Assembly: GCF_003427025.1 (NCBI RefSeq)
Contig: NZ_QVAI01000006.1
Span: forward strand, 62,001-126,000
Length of the DNA stretch: 64,000 nt
Direction of reading: 5' to 3'
DNA from: Jiangella endophytica
GTDB taxonomy: Bacteria > Actinomycetota > Actinomycetes > Jiangellales > Jiangellaceae
This document shows positions 56,233 through 64,000 of the stretch, one piece after another (the first letter of the stretch is position 1; the number at the start of each line of letters is the position of its first letter). The notes under the pieces are model-generated. The model searched no databases and was not told the origin of the DNA. It saw only the letters and a list, made by a program, of their open reading frames with translations. Position numbers and translations under genes: made by a program.

Positions 56233-56616
56233 TCAGACGCGGTACGGCGCACCGCCGCGGACGGCGTCGGTGACCTCCTCGTTCACCGGGCGGATCTCGA
56301 CCGCGCCGCCGGCGCCGCACGGGATGCGCGCCGCGATGGCCGCCGCCTCCTCCGGCGTCTCGCAGTCGACCAGGTAGTAGCCGGCCAGCAGCTCCTTGGC
56401 CTCCAGGAACGGGCCGTCGGTGACGGCGGGCGCGCCGCCGTGGGCGCCCGCGCGCACCGTTCGTACGCCGGAGCCGTCGCCGAGCGCGGCCGAGCTGAGC
56501 ACCGTCCTGGACGCGTTGAGCTCCTTGAACAGGGTGACGTGTCCCTGCAGCCGGGCCTCCGCGTCAGGGTCGGGGCCGGCGCCCTGGTTGTTGTAGATGA
56601 GCATCAGGTACTTCAC
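56233..56616 (-). CDS. YCII-related domain protein
   Basis: A 127-residue YCII/DGPF-type protein: KYLMLIYNNQ start, TDGPFLEAKELLAGYYLVDC and AAAIAARIPCGAGGAVEIRPV. Function of the family is unclear; often near ECF sigma genes, none is seen here. GTG 56616 with GAGAGGG upstream is preferred over GTG 56625. Confidence 0.87.
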   Translation of the reverse strand: MKYLMLIYNNQGAGPDPDAEARLQGHVTLFKELNASRTVLSSAALGDGSGVRTVRAGAHGGAPAVTDGPFLEAKELLAGYYLVDCETPEEAAAIAARIPCGAGGAVEIRPVNEEVTDAVRGGAPYRV

Positions 56617-56737
56617 GGCGTCCACCCTCTCACGATTTCGGTGTGACTCAGGTCACATAAGCCGGTGTCGAAATCCGTTCCGCGACCGCGACGTACCGAG
56701 TGACAGCGCGATCGAAGAACCTGAGAGAGGGACCACC

Positions 56738-58321
56738 GTGACGACCATCGACACCTCGGCTCCTGTGGAGCGAGCCGGCAAGCGCCAGTGGATCGGCCTG
56801 GCTGTACTGGCCCTGCCCACGCTGCTGCTCGCGCTCGACATGAGCGTGCTCTACCTGGCGCTGCCGCACCTGGCGGCGGACCTGCAGCCGAGCAGCACCC
56901 AGCTGCTGTGGATCACCGACATCTACGGCTTCATGGTGGCCGGCTTCCTCATCACCATGGGCACGCTGGGCGACCGGATCGGCCGGCGGAAGCTGCTGAT
57001 GATCGGTGCGGTCTGCTTCGCCGCCGCGTCGGTGCTGGCGGCGTGGTCCACCAGCGCGGAGATGCTGATCGCGACCCGGACGGTGCTGGGCATCGCCGGC
57101 GCGACGCTGATGCCGTCGACGCTCGGCCTGATCACCAACATGTTCAAGGACCCGAAGCAGCGCGGCGTCGCGATCGCGGTCTGGATGAGCTGCTTCATGG
57201 GCGGGACGGCACTCGGCCCGGCCGTCGGCGGTGTGCTGCTGGAGGCGTTCTGGTGGGGCTCGGTGTTCCTGCTCGGCGTCCCGGTGATGGTGCTGCTCCT
57301 GACGACCGGCCCCGTGCTGCTGCCCGAGCACCGCAACCCCGACGCCGGCCGCCTCGACCTCGTCAGCGTGGGACTGTCGCTGGGCACCATCCTGCCGATC
57401 ATCTACGGCTTGAAGGAGCTGGCGAAGGACGGCGTGAGCACCGTGGCGCTGGGCGCCGTCGTCGCCGGCGCGGTCGTGGGCGTCACGTTCATCCGCCGGC
57501 AGCTGCGCCTGGACGACCCGCTGCTGGACCTGCGGCTGTTCCGTAACAAGCGGTTCAGCTCGGCACTGGGCATCTTCTCCGTCGGCGGCTTCGCGATGGG
57601 CGGCATGTTCCTCTTCGTCAGCCAGTACCTGCAGCTGGTCCAGGGCCTGTCGCCGCTGGAGGCCGGGCTTTGGCTGGTCCCGCCGGCCGTCGCGATGATC
57701 GGTGGCACCATGTTCGGCCCGGTCCTGAACCAGAAGGTCGGCGCCGGCTGGGTGATCGGCGGCGGGATGGCCGTGGCGGCGGCCGGGCTGTTCCTGATGA
57801 CGCTGGCCGGCGCGACCGGCGGCCTCGGATTGATCGTCGGCGGCATGATCGTCGCCACCGTGGGCCTGGGCCCGGGCGCCGCTCTGACGGCCGACATCGT
57901 CGTCAGCTCCGCCCCGCCCGAGAAGGCCGGCTCCGCGGCGTCCGTCTCCGAGACCAGCGGCGAGTTCGGCATCGCCCTCGGCATCGCGATGCTCGGCAGC
58001 CTCGGCACCGCGGTCTACCGCTCCGAGCTGACCATCCCCGCCGGCACCCCGGCGGAGCTGGCCACCGCCGCCCAGGACTCCCTGGCCGGTGCGGCCGTCG
58101 CCGCCGCCCAGCTGCCCGGCGACGTGGCCGCCCCGCTGCTGGATGCCGCTCGCGAGGCGTTCATGACCGGCCTCAACACCGTCGCCGGCATCGGCGCCAC
58201 CGCGATGTTCCTCTTCGCGATCGTCGGGGTCAGCCTGTTCCGCCGGTTCCAGCCGGCCGCTCCCGCCCCCGAGGCGGCGACGGCGGAGGCGTCCGAGGCC
58301 GAGGAGCCCGTGGCGGCCTGA
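56738..58321 (+). CDS. MFS multidrug efflux transporter (DHA2, 14 TM)
   Basis: A 527-residue drug:proton antiporter of the EmrB/QacA (SmvA-like) type with 14 predicted helices. Motif A is GDRIGRRKLLMIG; helix 1 motif D1 reads LALDMSVLYLALPHLAADL; motif C region GTALGPAVGGVLLE. GTG 56738 with GAGAGAGG upstream. No adjacent TetR regulator. Confidence 0.9.
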   Translation: MTTIDTSAPVERAGKRQWIGLAVLALPTLLLALDMSVLYLALPHLAADLQPSSTQLLWITDIYGFMVAGFLITMGTLGDRIGRRKLLMIGAVCFAAASVLAAWSTSAEMLIATRTVLGIAGATLMPSTLGLITNMFKDPKQRGVAIAVWMSCFMGGTALGPAVGGVLLEAFWWGSVFLLGVPVMVLLLTTGPVLLPEHRNPDAGRLDLVSVGLSLGTILPIIYGLKELAKDGVSTVALGAVVAGAVVGVTFIRRQLRLDDPLLDLRLFRNKRFSSALGIFSVGGFAMGGMFLFVSQYLQLVQGLSPLEAGLWLVPPAVAMIGGTMFGPVLNQKVGAGWVIGGGMAVAAAGLFLMTLAGATGGLGLIVGGMIVATVGLGPGAALTADIVVSSAPPEKAGSAASVSETSGEFGIALGIAMLGSLGTAVYRSELTIPAGTPAELATAAQDSLAGAAVAAAQLPGDVAAPLLDAAREAFMTGLNTVAGIGATAMFLFAIVGVSLFRRFQPAAPAPEAATAEASEAEEPVAA

Positions 58322-58340
58322 TCCTCGAGCGCTGTCCCGG

Positions 58341-58374
58341 GAGCCGGGGCCGGTCCTCCGACCGGCCCCGGCTC
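58341..58374. terminator. bidirectional terminator
   Basis: Perfect 14-base stem (GAGCCGGGGCCGGT with its complement) and CCTCCG loop between the MFS gene and the decayed fic gene. Confidence 0.85.
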
Positions 58375-58382
58375 TCGCGCGT

Positions 58383-59336
58383 TCAGGCGCCGGGGATGGC
58401 GGGGACGGGACGTACCGGAGCCGCCGCCCTGGTGTCGAACTTCGTACTCGCCAGTGCCCGCTCCGCCGGCGTGACGAGGTCGAGCACTTCGCCGGCGACA
58501 TTGGCTGTCGCGCCGCGCTCGATCGCCTTGGTGCGCAGGATGCCGGCCTGACGTAGTTCCTCCAGTGCCGCCGTCGCGGCCGGGAACGAGACGTCGAGAA
58601 TCCTCGTCAGCTTGACGGCCGCACTGGCCGCCGCGCTGCCCGCGACCGCCTCGTGCCTATAGGCCCCGGGTCCGGCGATGTACCGATCGCGCAGCGTGGC
58701 GAGCACCAGGCTGATCGGCAGCACTGCCTGCTGGGTCGCGCCACGGCGGGCGAGGACGGTGTGGATGAGCACCCGGCCGACTCGCCCGTTGCCATCGGTG
58801 AAGGGGTGGATCGTCTCGAACTGCGCGTGTACCACGGCCGCCTGGATCAACGGGGCGTGAGCGGCACCGTTGAGATAGTCGAGGAGGTCGGCCATCAACT
58901 CCGGCACCCGCTCCGCCGCAGGCGGCACGAAGTCGGTGCCGATCGGGTTCCGGTCCGACCGCCGATCCGGTTCTGCACCGTGCGCAGGCCGTGGTGCTGC
59001 GGCTGATCGGGCAGCAACGAGGCGTGGAGGTCGACGATGCCTTCGACGGTCAGTTGGTCGGCTTCGACCAGCTCGGTCGTCGACCGGCGGACGACGGTCA
59101 CGTTGTTGGCGACCAGGCGAGCCTGCTCGCTCACGCCCCGCACCGACTCCGACCGTCCCCGTTCGGCCAGCGCCACCGCCTGTGGCGACCTGACGGGAGA
59201 GGTCGCCGCGCACCGCGAGGGCGAGACCGTCGACTGCGTCGGGAACGTCACGTCAGTACGAGCCCGCACGCTGCGCTCTTCCAGGAATGCCGGACTGCCG
59301 CTGCGACTCCCAGTACGCAGCCCCCCAAGAGGCCAT
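58383..59336 (-). pseudogene. decayed Fic family gene
   Basis: Remains of a Fic AMPylator-type gene. The N-terminus SWGAAYWESQRQSGIPGRAQRAGSY is followed by an in-frame TGA (59253-59255), then RDVPDAVDGLALAVRGDLSRQ in the same frame. The next recognisable piece, LAERGRSESVRGVSEQ to TVQNRIGG, is in another frame, and a one-base loss near 58960 returns to the first frame at SDRNPIGTDFVPPAAERVPEL. The catalytic HPFTDGNGRVGR is intact. About 40-50 residues are missing from the middle. The distal part could still be translated from an internal start. Confidence 0.8.
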
Positions 59337-59416
59337 CGCATTTATCTTTTCACCCGCCACCACTCCACTGAAGTTTGAGGCCACGTACTTAAATGGACGC
59401 GGTGGTGATGAAAGGA

Positions 59417-60211
59417 TCACCGCGAGCGCTGACGCAGGGCCTCGTAGAGCACGACGGCGCCGGCGGCGGCCGCGTTGAGGGAGCTGGCGCCGCCGGTCAT
59501 GGGGATGCGGGCGACCACGTCGCAGCCGTCGCGCCAGGCCCGGCTCATGCCGGTCGTCTCGTTGCCGATCACGACGACGGCGCCACCGGCCAGCGGCGCC
59601 TCGGCGAGGTCGACCGTGCCGGTCTCGTCCGTCCCCACCACCGTCGCACGTCCCGCGGCCCAGTCCACGAGCGGTGCCGGCCCGGGCAGCCGCAGCACCG
59701 GGATCGTGAACATCGAGCCGGTGCTGGCGCGGACCGCCTGCGGATCCCACGGGTCCGCCGCATGCCCCGTCACGACCACCGCGTGCGCACCCAGCGCGTC
59801 CGCCGACCGCACCAGCGACCCGACGTTGCCCGGGCTGACCGGCCGGTCGAACACCACGACCAGCGGATCGGCCACCGCCGGCAGCCGGTCCAGTGAGGTG
59901 TCGTCGGGGCGGCGAACGACGGCGAGCAGCTCGGGCGCGCCGTCGGACCGTTCGCCGAGCTCGGCCAGCAGCGACGGCGCCACCCGCACGACCGGCGCCA
60001 CGCCCGATGCCATGAGGTCGGCCGCCCACGCAGACGGCCGGGGCCGGCCGTCGAACAGCAGGGAGACGAACGGCACGCCCGCCGCGGCGGCCAGCGAGAT
60101 CGGCCGCACGCCCTGCACGAGCAGCTGACCGCTGGACTGCCGCTTCGACCGGTTGGTCAGCAACGCCTGCCACTGCTGGAACGTGGCGTTGCGCCGTTCG
60201 ACCGCCCTCAC
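59417..60211 (-). CDS. TrmH/SpoU family RNA 2'-O-methyltransferase
   Basis: A 264-residue SPOUT methyltransferase with an N-terminal substrate domain and motifs NVGSLVRSADALGA, VVVIGNETTGMS and IPMTGGASSLNAAAAGAV. Target RNA unknown. GTG 60211 overlaps the stop of the acyl-CoA dehydrogenase gene, so they share a transcript. Confidence 0.88.
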   Translation of the reverse strand: MRAVERRNATFQQWQALLTNRSKRQSSGQLLVQGVRPISLAAAAGVPFVSLLFDGRPRPSAWAADLMASGVAPVVRVAPSLLAELGERSDGAPELLAVVRRPDDTSLDRLPAVADPLVVVFDRPVSPGNVGSLVRSADALGAHAVVVTGHAADPWDPQAVRASTGSMFTIPVLRLPGPAPLVDWAAGRATVVGTDETGTVDLAEAPLAGGAVVVIGNETTGMSRAWRDGCDVVARIPMTGGASSLNAAAAGAVVLYEALRQRSR

Positions 60212-61356
60212 TCGGGCGACCGGAGCCCGCGCGAGATGACCAGCCGCTGGATCTGGTTGGTGCCCTCGAAGATCTGCATGACCTTGGCCTCGCGGAAGTA
60301 CCGCTCGACCGGGTGGTCGCGGGTGTAACCGGCGCCGCCGAGCACCTGGATGGCGTCCGTCGTCACCCGCATCGCGTTGTCGGTGGCCACCAGCTTCGCC
60401 ACGCTGGCCTGGTGCCGGAACGGCAGCGACGCGTCGCGGCGGCGGGCCGCGACGACGTAGAGGGCGCGGGCGCTCTCGACCGCCGCCGCCATGTCGGCCA
60501 GCAGGAACCCGAGGCCCTGGTGGTCGATGATCGGCCGGCCGAACTGCTCCCGCTCCTGCGCGTACTCGGCCGCCGCCCGCAACGCGGCCTCCGCGAGCCC
60601 GGTCGCGATGGCGGCGACGCCGAGCCGGCCGGAGTTCAGCGCCTCGAGCGCGATGCCGAAGCCGTCGCCCTCGCGGCCGATGCGCCGCTCGACCGGCACC
60701 CTGACGCCGTCGAGGTTGACGATGGTCGTCGGTGAGGCCGTCAGGCCCATCTTCTTCTCCGGCGCGCCGAAGGAGAGCCCCGGGAGGTCGGCCGGCAGCA
60801 GGAAGCACGAGATGCCCTGCGAGGCGTCGTCGGAGGTGCGGGCGAAGACGGTGTAGAAGTCGGCGATGCCGCCGTGGGTGATCCACGCCTTGGTGCCGGT
60901 CAGTACGTACGCGTCGCCGTCGCGCACCGCTCGCGTGGTCAACGCGGCCGCGTCGGAGCCGGCGTGCGGCTCGGACAGGCAGTAGGCGCCCAGCAGGTCG
61001 CCGCCGATGAGATCGGGCAGCCAGCGTTTGCGCTGTTCGATCGTGCCGTGCGTGGCGAGCGGCCAGCAGGACAGCGAGTGGACGCTGACGGTCAGCGCGA
61101 CGGTGGCCCAGCGCTCGGCCAGCTCCTCCAGGCTCTGGAGGTAGACCTCGTACGGCTGGGCGCCGCCACCGTAGGTCTCCTCGTACGGCAGGCCGAGCAG
61201 GCCGATGCGGCCCAGCGTGCGGACGAGGTCGCGCGGGTACTCACCCGCCTCCTCCGCTGCCGCTGCTCGCGGGCGCAGTTCGCGCTCGGCGATGTCGCGA
61301 ATCAGGCCGATCAGGTCGACGGCCTCGGGCGTGGGCAGCATGCGCTCCACGGACAC
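60208..61356 (-). CDS. acyl-CoA dehydrogenase
   Basis: A 382-residue flavoenzyme of fatty acid or branched-chain acyl-CoA oxidation. YCLSEPHAGSDAAAL, the FAD-site WITHGG, REQFGRPIIDHQG and the catalytic Glu in IFEGTNQIQR are typical. GGAGGT precedes GTG 61356. Confidence 0.92.
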   Translation of the reverse strand: MSVERMLPTPEAVDLIGLIRDIAERELRPRAAAAEEAGEYPRDLVRTLGRIGLLGLPYEETYGGGAQPYEVYLQSLEELAERWATVALTVSVHSLSCWPLATHGTIEQRKRWLPDLIGGDLLGAYCLSEPHAGSDAAALTTRAVRDGDAYVLTGTKAWITHGGIADFYTVFARTSDDASQGISCFLLPADLPGLSFGAPEKKMGLTASPTTIVNLDGVRVPVERRIGREGDGFGIALEALNSGRLGVAAIATGLAEAALRAAAEYAQEREQFGRPIIDHQGLGFLLADMAAAVESARALYVVAARRRDASLPFRHQASVAKLVATDNAMRVTTDAIQVLGGAGYTRDHPVERYFREAKVMQIFEGTNQIQRLVISRGLRSPE

Positions 61357-61429
61357 GTCCGGTTACCTCCGCGGTTCGGCGCCGTGACCGGGGATCGCCC
61401 GGGCGACGGCGTCAGTGATCGGCCGTAGC

Positions 61430-62410
61430 CTACCGCGACTCCGTGCCGTTCCTGGCCCGGGTGACCTCGTAGAGCGCGACCCCGGCCGCGACGCCCGCGT
61501 TGAGCGACTCGACGCTGCTCACGATGGGGATGCGCACGACCAGATCGCAGGTCTCGGTGACGATGCGGGACATGCCGGCGCCCTCGGACCCGACCACCAG
61601 GCACAGCGGCTGGTCCAGCGCACGGGCGGCCGCGATGTCGGTGTCGCCGGCGCCGTCGAGCCCGACGACGAACAGCCCGGCATCCTGGTACGCGCGCAGC
61701 GCCCGGGCCATGTTGGTCGCCTTCGCGACGGGCAGCCGGGCGGCCGCGCCGGCGGAGGTCTTCCAGGCGCCGGCCGTCATGCCGGCGCTGCGCCGCTCGG
61801 GGACGACGACCCCGTGGGCCCCGAACGCGGCGGCGGAGCGGACGACGGCGCCCAGGTTGCGCGGGTCGGTGATGCCGTCGAGCGCGACGACGAGCGGCAC
61901 CTCACCGGCGTCGAAGGCCGCTTTGACGAGGTCGGCGGGGTCGGCGTACTCGTACGGCGGCAGCGTCAGCGCCAGCCCCTGGTGCACGGCGCCGCTGGTG
62001 AGGCGGTCCAGCTCCGACCGCGGCGCCTCCAGCAGCGGCAGGCTCCGCTCGGCGGCGATCTTCAGCACCTCGCGGACGCGGTCGTCGCTGTCGATGCGCT
62101 CGGCCACGTAGAGCGCCTTGACCGGCACCTCGGCCCGTAGCGCCTCGACGACCGCGTTGCGCCCGGCGACGATCTCGGCGGCGCCCGGCTTCCCCGAGGC
62201 TCCGCCGCGGCGAGGCGCGCCGGTCCGATCGGCGGCCTTGCGGGCCGCGGCCGCCTTGCGCGCGGCCGGGTGCGCGGTGCGCTCCTCGGCCTTGGGCGTG
62301 GGGCCCTTGCCCTTGAGCGCCTTGCGCCGCTGACCGCCGGACCCGACGACCATGCCCTTCTTCGTGCCCGTCTTGCGCATGGCGCCGCGGCGCTGAGAGT
62401 TGCCGGCCAT
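61430..62410 (-). CDS. rlmB: 23S rRNA G2251 2'-O-methyltransferase RlmB
   Basis: A 326-residue SPOUT enzyme with a basic Lys/Arg-rich N-terminal extension of about 75 residues, then [35 protein letters not shown] and [18 protein letters not shown]. The ATG overlaps the cysS stop by one base (TGATG), the conserved cysS-rlmB operon. Confidence 0.93.
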   Translation of the reverse strand: MAGNSQRRGAMRKTGTKKGMVVGSGGQRRKALKGKGPTPKAEERTAHPAARKAAAARKAADRTGAPRRGGASGKPGAAEIVAGRNAVVEALRAEVPVKALYVAERIDSDDRVREVLKIAAERSLPLLEAPRSELDRLTSGAVHQGLALTLPPYEYADPADLVKAAFDAGEVPLVVALDGITDPRNLGAVVRSAAAFGAHGVVVPERRSAGMTAGAWKTSAGAAARLPVAKATNMARALRAYQDAGLFVVGLDGAGDTDIAAARALDQPLCLVVGSEGAGMSRIVTETCDLVVRIPIVSSVESLNAGVAAGVALYEVTRARNGTESR

Positions 62411-63858
62411 CAGTGATTTCCTCCGAGGTCGCCCGGTTCATCGGACAGTTGCCAGCGGGTGCCGTCGGGGTTGTCCTCGACGACGATGCCGGCCGCCTTG
62501 AGCCGGTCGCGCAGGGCGTCGGCCGTGGCGAAGTCGCGGTTCTCGCGCGCCCGCTGGCGCTGCTCGAGGACCGTCTGGACGAGGACGTCGACGGCGCCAC
62601 GCAAGCGATCGCCGCCACTGCCGACCGTCGCCAGGCCCAGCCACGGCTCGGCGAGCGGGTCGAGGCCCAGGACGCCGAGCATGGCCCGCACCGACGCGAG
62701 ATTGGCCCGCAGCTCGACCCGCTCGCCCGACGTGAGCAGCGTGTTGCCCTCGCGGACGGTGTCGAACAGCACGGCCAGCGCCTGCGGCACGGAGAGGTCG
62801 TCGTCCATGGCCTCCCGGAACGCCGCGGGGACGTCCGCCGCCGGCCTGACGTCGGTGGTCACCTCGGTCGCGCGGACGACGTAGCCCTCGATGCGCCGGA
62901 ACGCGGCGGCCGCCTCGGCCAGCGCCTCCTCGGAGAACTCGACGTGGCTGCGGTAGTGCGGCGCGGCGAGGTAGTAGCGCAGCTCGATCGGCCGGATGCG
63001 CTGCACGACGTCGGCGACCAGCAGCGAGTTGCCCAGCGACTTGCTCATCTTCTCGCCGGCGGTGGTGACCCAGCCGTTGTGCATCCACGTGCGGGCGAAC
63101 GCGTGTCCGGCCGCGCGGGACTGGGCCAGCTCGTTCTCGTGGTGCGGGAAGCGCAGGTCGATGCCGCCGCCGTGGATGTCGAACTCGGCGCCGAGGTACT
63201 TACCAGCCATCGCCGAGCACTCCAGGTGCCAGCCGGGCCGGCCGCGGCCGAACGGCGTGGCCCAGGAGGCGGTCTCCGGCTCGCCGGGCTTGTGCCCCTT
63301 CCACAGCGCGAAGTCGCGGGGGTCGCGCTTGCCGCGGGGGTCGGCGTCGGCGGCCGCCTCCATCTCGTCGATCTTCTGGCCGGACAGCTCGCCGTACGAC
63401 GGCCACGAGCGCACGTCGAAGTAGACGTCGCCGGAGCCGTCCTCGGCCGCGTAGGCGTGCCCGCGCTCGATCAGCTCGTCCATCAGCTCGATCATCTCGG
63501 GGATGTGCCCGGTGGCCCGCGGCTGATACGTGGCCGGAAGGCATCCGAGCACCTCGTAGGCGGCGTCGAGCGCGCGCTCGTTCTCGTACGCCCACGCCCA
63601 CCATGGGCGGTCCGCCTCGGCCGACTTGGTGAGGATCTTGTCGTCGATGTCGGTGACATTGGCCACGATGGTGACCTCGTAGCCGTTGTGCTCGAACCAG
63701 CGCCGCAACACGTCGAAGACGACTTCCTTGCGGATGTGGCCGATGTGCGGCGGTCCCTGCACGGTCAGCCCACAGTGGTAGATCCCGACCTGGCCCGGGA
63801 CCACCGGGACGAAGTCGTGGAACTCACTGCTGGCCGTGTCGTACAGGCGAAGACTCAC
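62410..63858 (-). CDS. cysS: cysteinyl-tRNA synthetase
   Basis: Class I synthetase of 482 residues. HIGH motif in PPHIGHIRK, zinc ligands Cys in IYHCG and HLECSAM with HHENE, and KMSKS in [10 protein letters not shown]. It charges tRNA-Cys. GTG 63858 has no strong ribosome site. First gene of the cysS-rlmB operon. Confidence 0.95.
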   Translation of the reverse strand: MSLRLYDTASSEFHDFVPVVPGQVGIYHCGLTVQGPPHIGHIRKEVVFDVLRRWFEHNGYEVTIVANVTDIDDKILTKSAEADRPWWAWAYENERALDAAYEVLGCLPATYQPRATGHIPEMIELMDELIERGHAYAAEDGSGDVYFDVRSWPSYGELSGQKIDEMEAAADADPRGKRDPRDFALWKGHKPGEPETASWATPFGRGRPGWHLECSAMAGKYLGAEFDIHGGGIDLRFPHHENELAQSRAAGHAFARTWMHNGWVTTAGEKMSKSLGNSLLVADVVQRIRPIELRYYLAAPHYRSHVEFSEEALAEAAAAFRRIEGYVVRATEVTTDVRPAADVPAAFREAMDDDLSVPQALAVLFDTVREGNTLLTSGERVELRANLASVRAMLGVLGLDPLAEPWLGLATVGSGGDRLRGAVDVLVQTVLEQRQRARENRDFATADALRDRLKAAGIVVEDNPDGTRWQLSDEPGDLGGNH

Positions 63859-63955
63859 CGGACAAGGGTAGCCACTCCGGAGCCTCTGTACGGCCCCGCG
63901 GGCGACCTCGCCGTTCCCACATCACCGGTCCGATGGGGAACAATGAACGGTGACC

Positions 63956-64000
63956 ATGGTGACCGACGACGCACAGACCCGAGTGTCCACCCGGCGTGAG
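63956..64000 (+). CDS. truncated gene start at window edge
   Basis: Possible first 15 codons of a gene divergent from cysS (ATG 63956, or GTG 63950 in the same frame), reading MVTDDAQTRVSTRRE. Too short to identify; the rest lies outside the window. Confidence 0.35.
   Translation, partial: MVTDDAQTRVSTRRE

Overview
This is a very high-GC (around 70%) chromosomal window from an actinomycete. The evidence is pervasive GTG starts, GTGA/ATGA-coupled operons, a mycofactocin locus, an AfsR/SARP regulator, a class E sortase, HrcA-type CIRCE sites, a Rv-like stand-alone GroEL and the OtsA/OtsB pair. I cannot fix the genus from the sequence alone; a Jiangella-like genome is a guess, not a result.

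Region 1 (0-14 kb) is an enlarged mycofactocin (redox peptide cofactor) locus. After cutC and two small genes, mftD lies on the plus strand. A minus-strand operon runs from 11.8 kb back to 2.7 kb: mftA (34-aa precursor ending in the diagnostic Val-Tyr), mftB, mftC, four mycofactocin-type short-chain dehydrogenases, a MoxR ATPase, a VWA protein, mftE and a first mftF. Divergent from mftA are mftR and a second mftF. A 13-bp palindrome between mftA and mftR recurs, with one mismatch, in front of mftD and is a good MftR operator candidate. The first mftF carries an in-frame 61-bp palindromic repeat just before its DxD motif, and its stop codon lies in a second palindrome of the same type. Two epoxide hydrolases and a WYL regulator with a perfect inverted-repeat operator follow (14-17.5 kb).

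Region 2 (17.5-36 kb) is mostly housekeeping and cell-envelope genes: groEL with CIRCE sites, two membrane proteins, an FAD oxidoreductase, an LPXTG-anchored metalloprotease next to a class E sortase and its small membrane partner, thrC with a MoaD-like protein behind a SAM-I riboswitch, a Doc-type toxin-antitoxin pair, trehalose synthesis (otsA, otsB), two DUF202 proteins, and murQ with its GntR regulator diverging from a secreted GHL10 glycosidase-like protein.

Region 3 (37.9-38.9 kb) is a gene-free repeat island: an 18-bp perfect tandem array, two inverted copies of a 127/128-bp palindromic element with 9-bp terminal repeats, and a 26-bp-arm palindrome that matches the insert in mftF.

Region 4 (38.9-64 kb) holds a methyltransferase, a GH116 glycosidase coupled to an AfsR regulator, tatA, a SecDF fusion, tRNA-Thr(TGT), two MFS transporters, a LacI regulator beside an ABC sugar-transport ATPase, a DUF4032 protein, a second LPXTG protein with a beta-propeller, a decayed fic gene, two SpoU/TrmH methyltransferases, an acyl-CoA dehydrogenase and cysS. 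The last bases hold the start of an unidentified gene.
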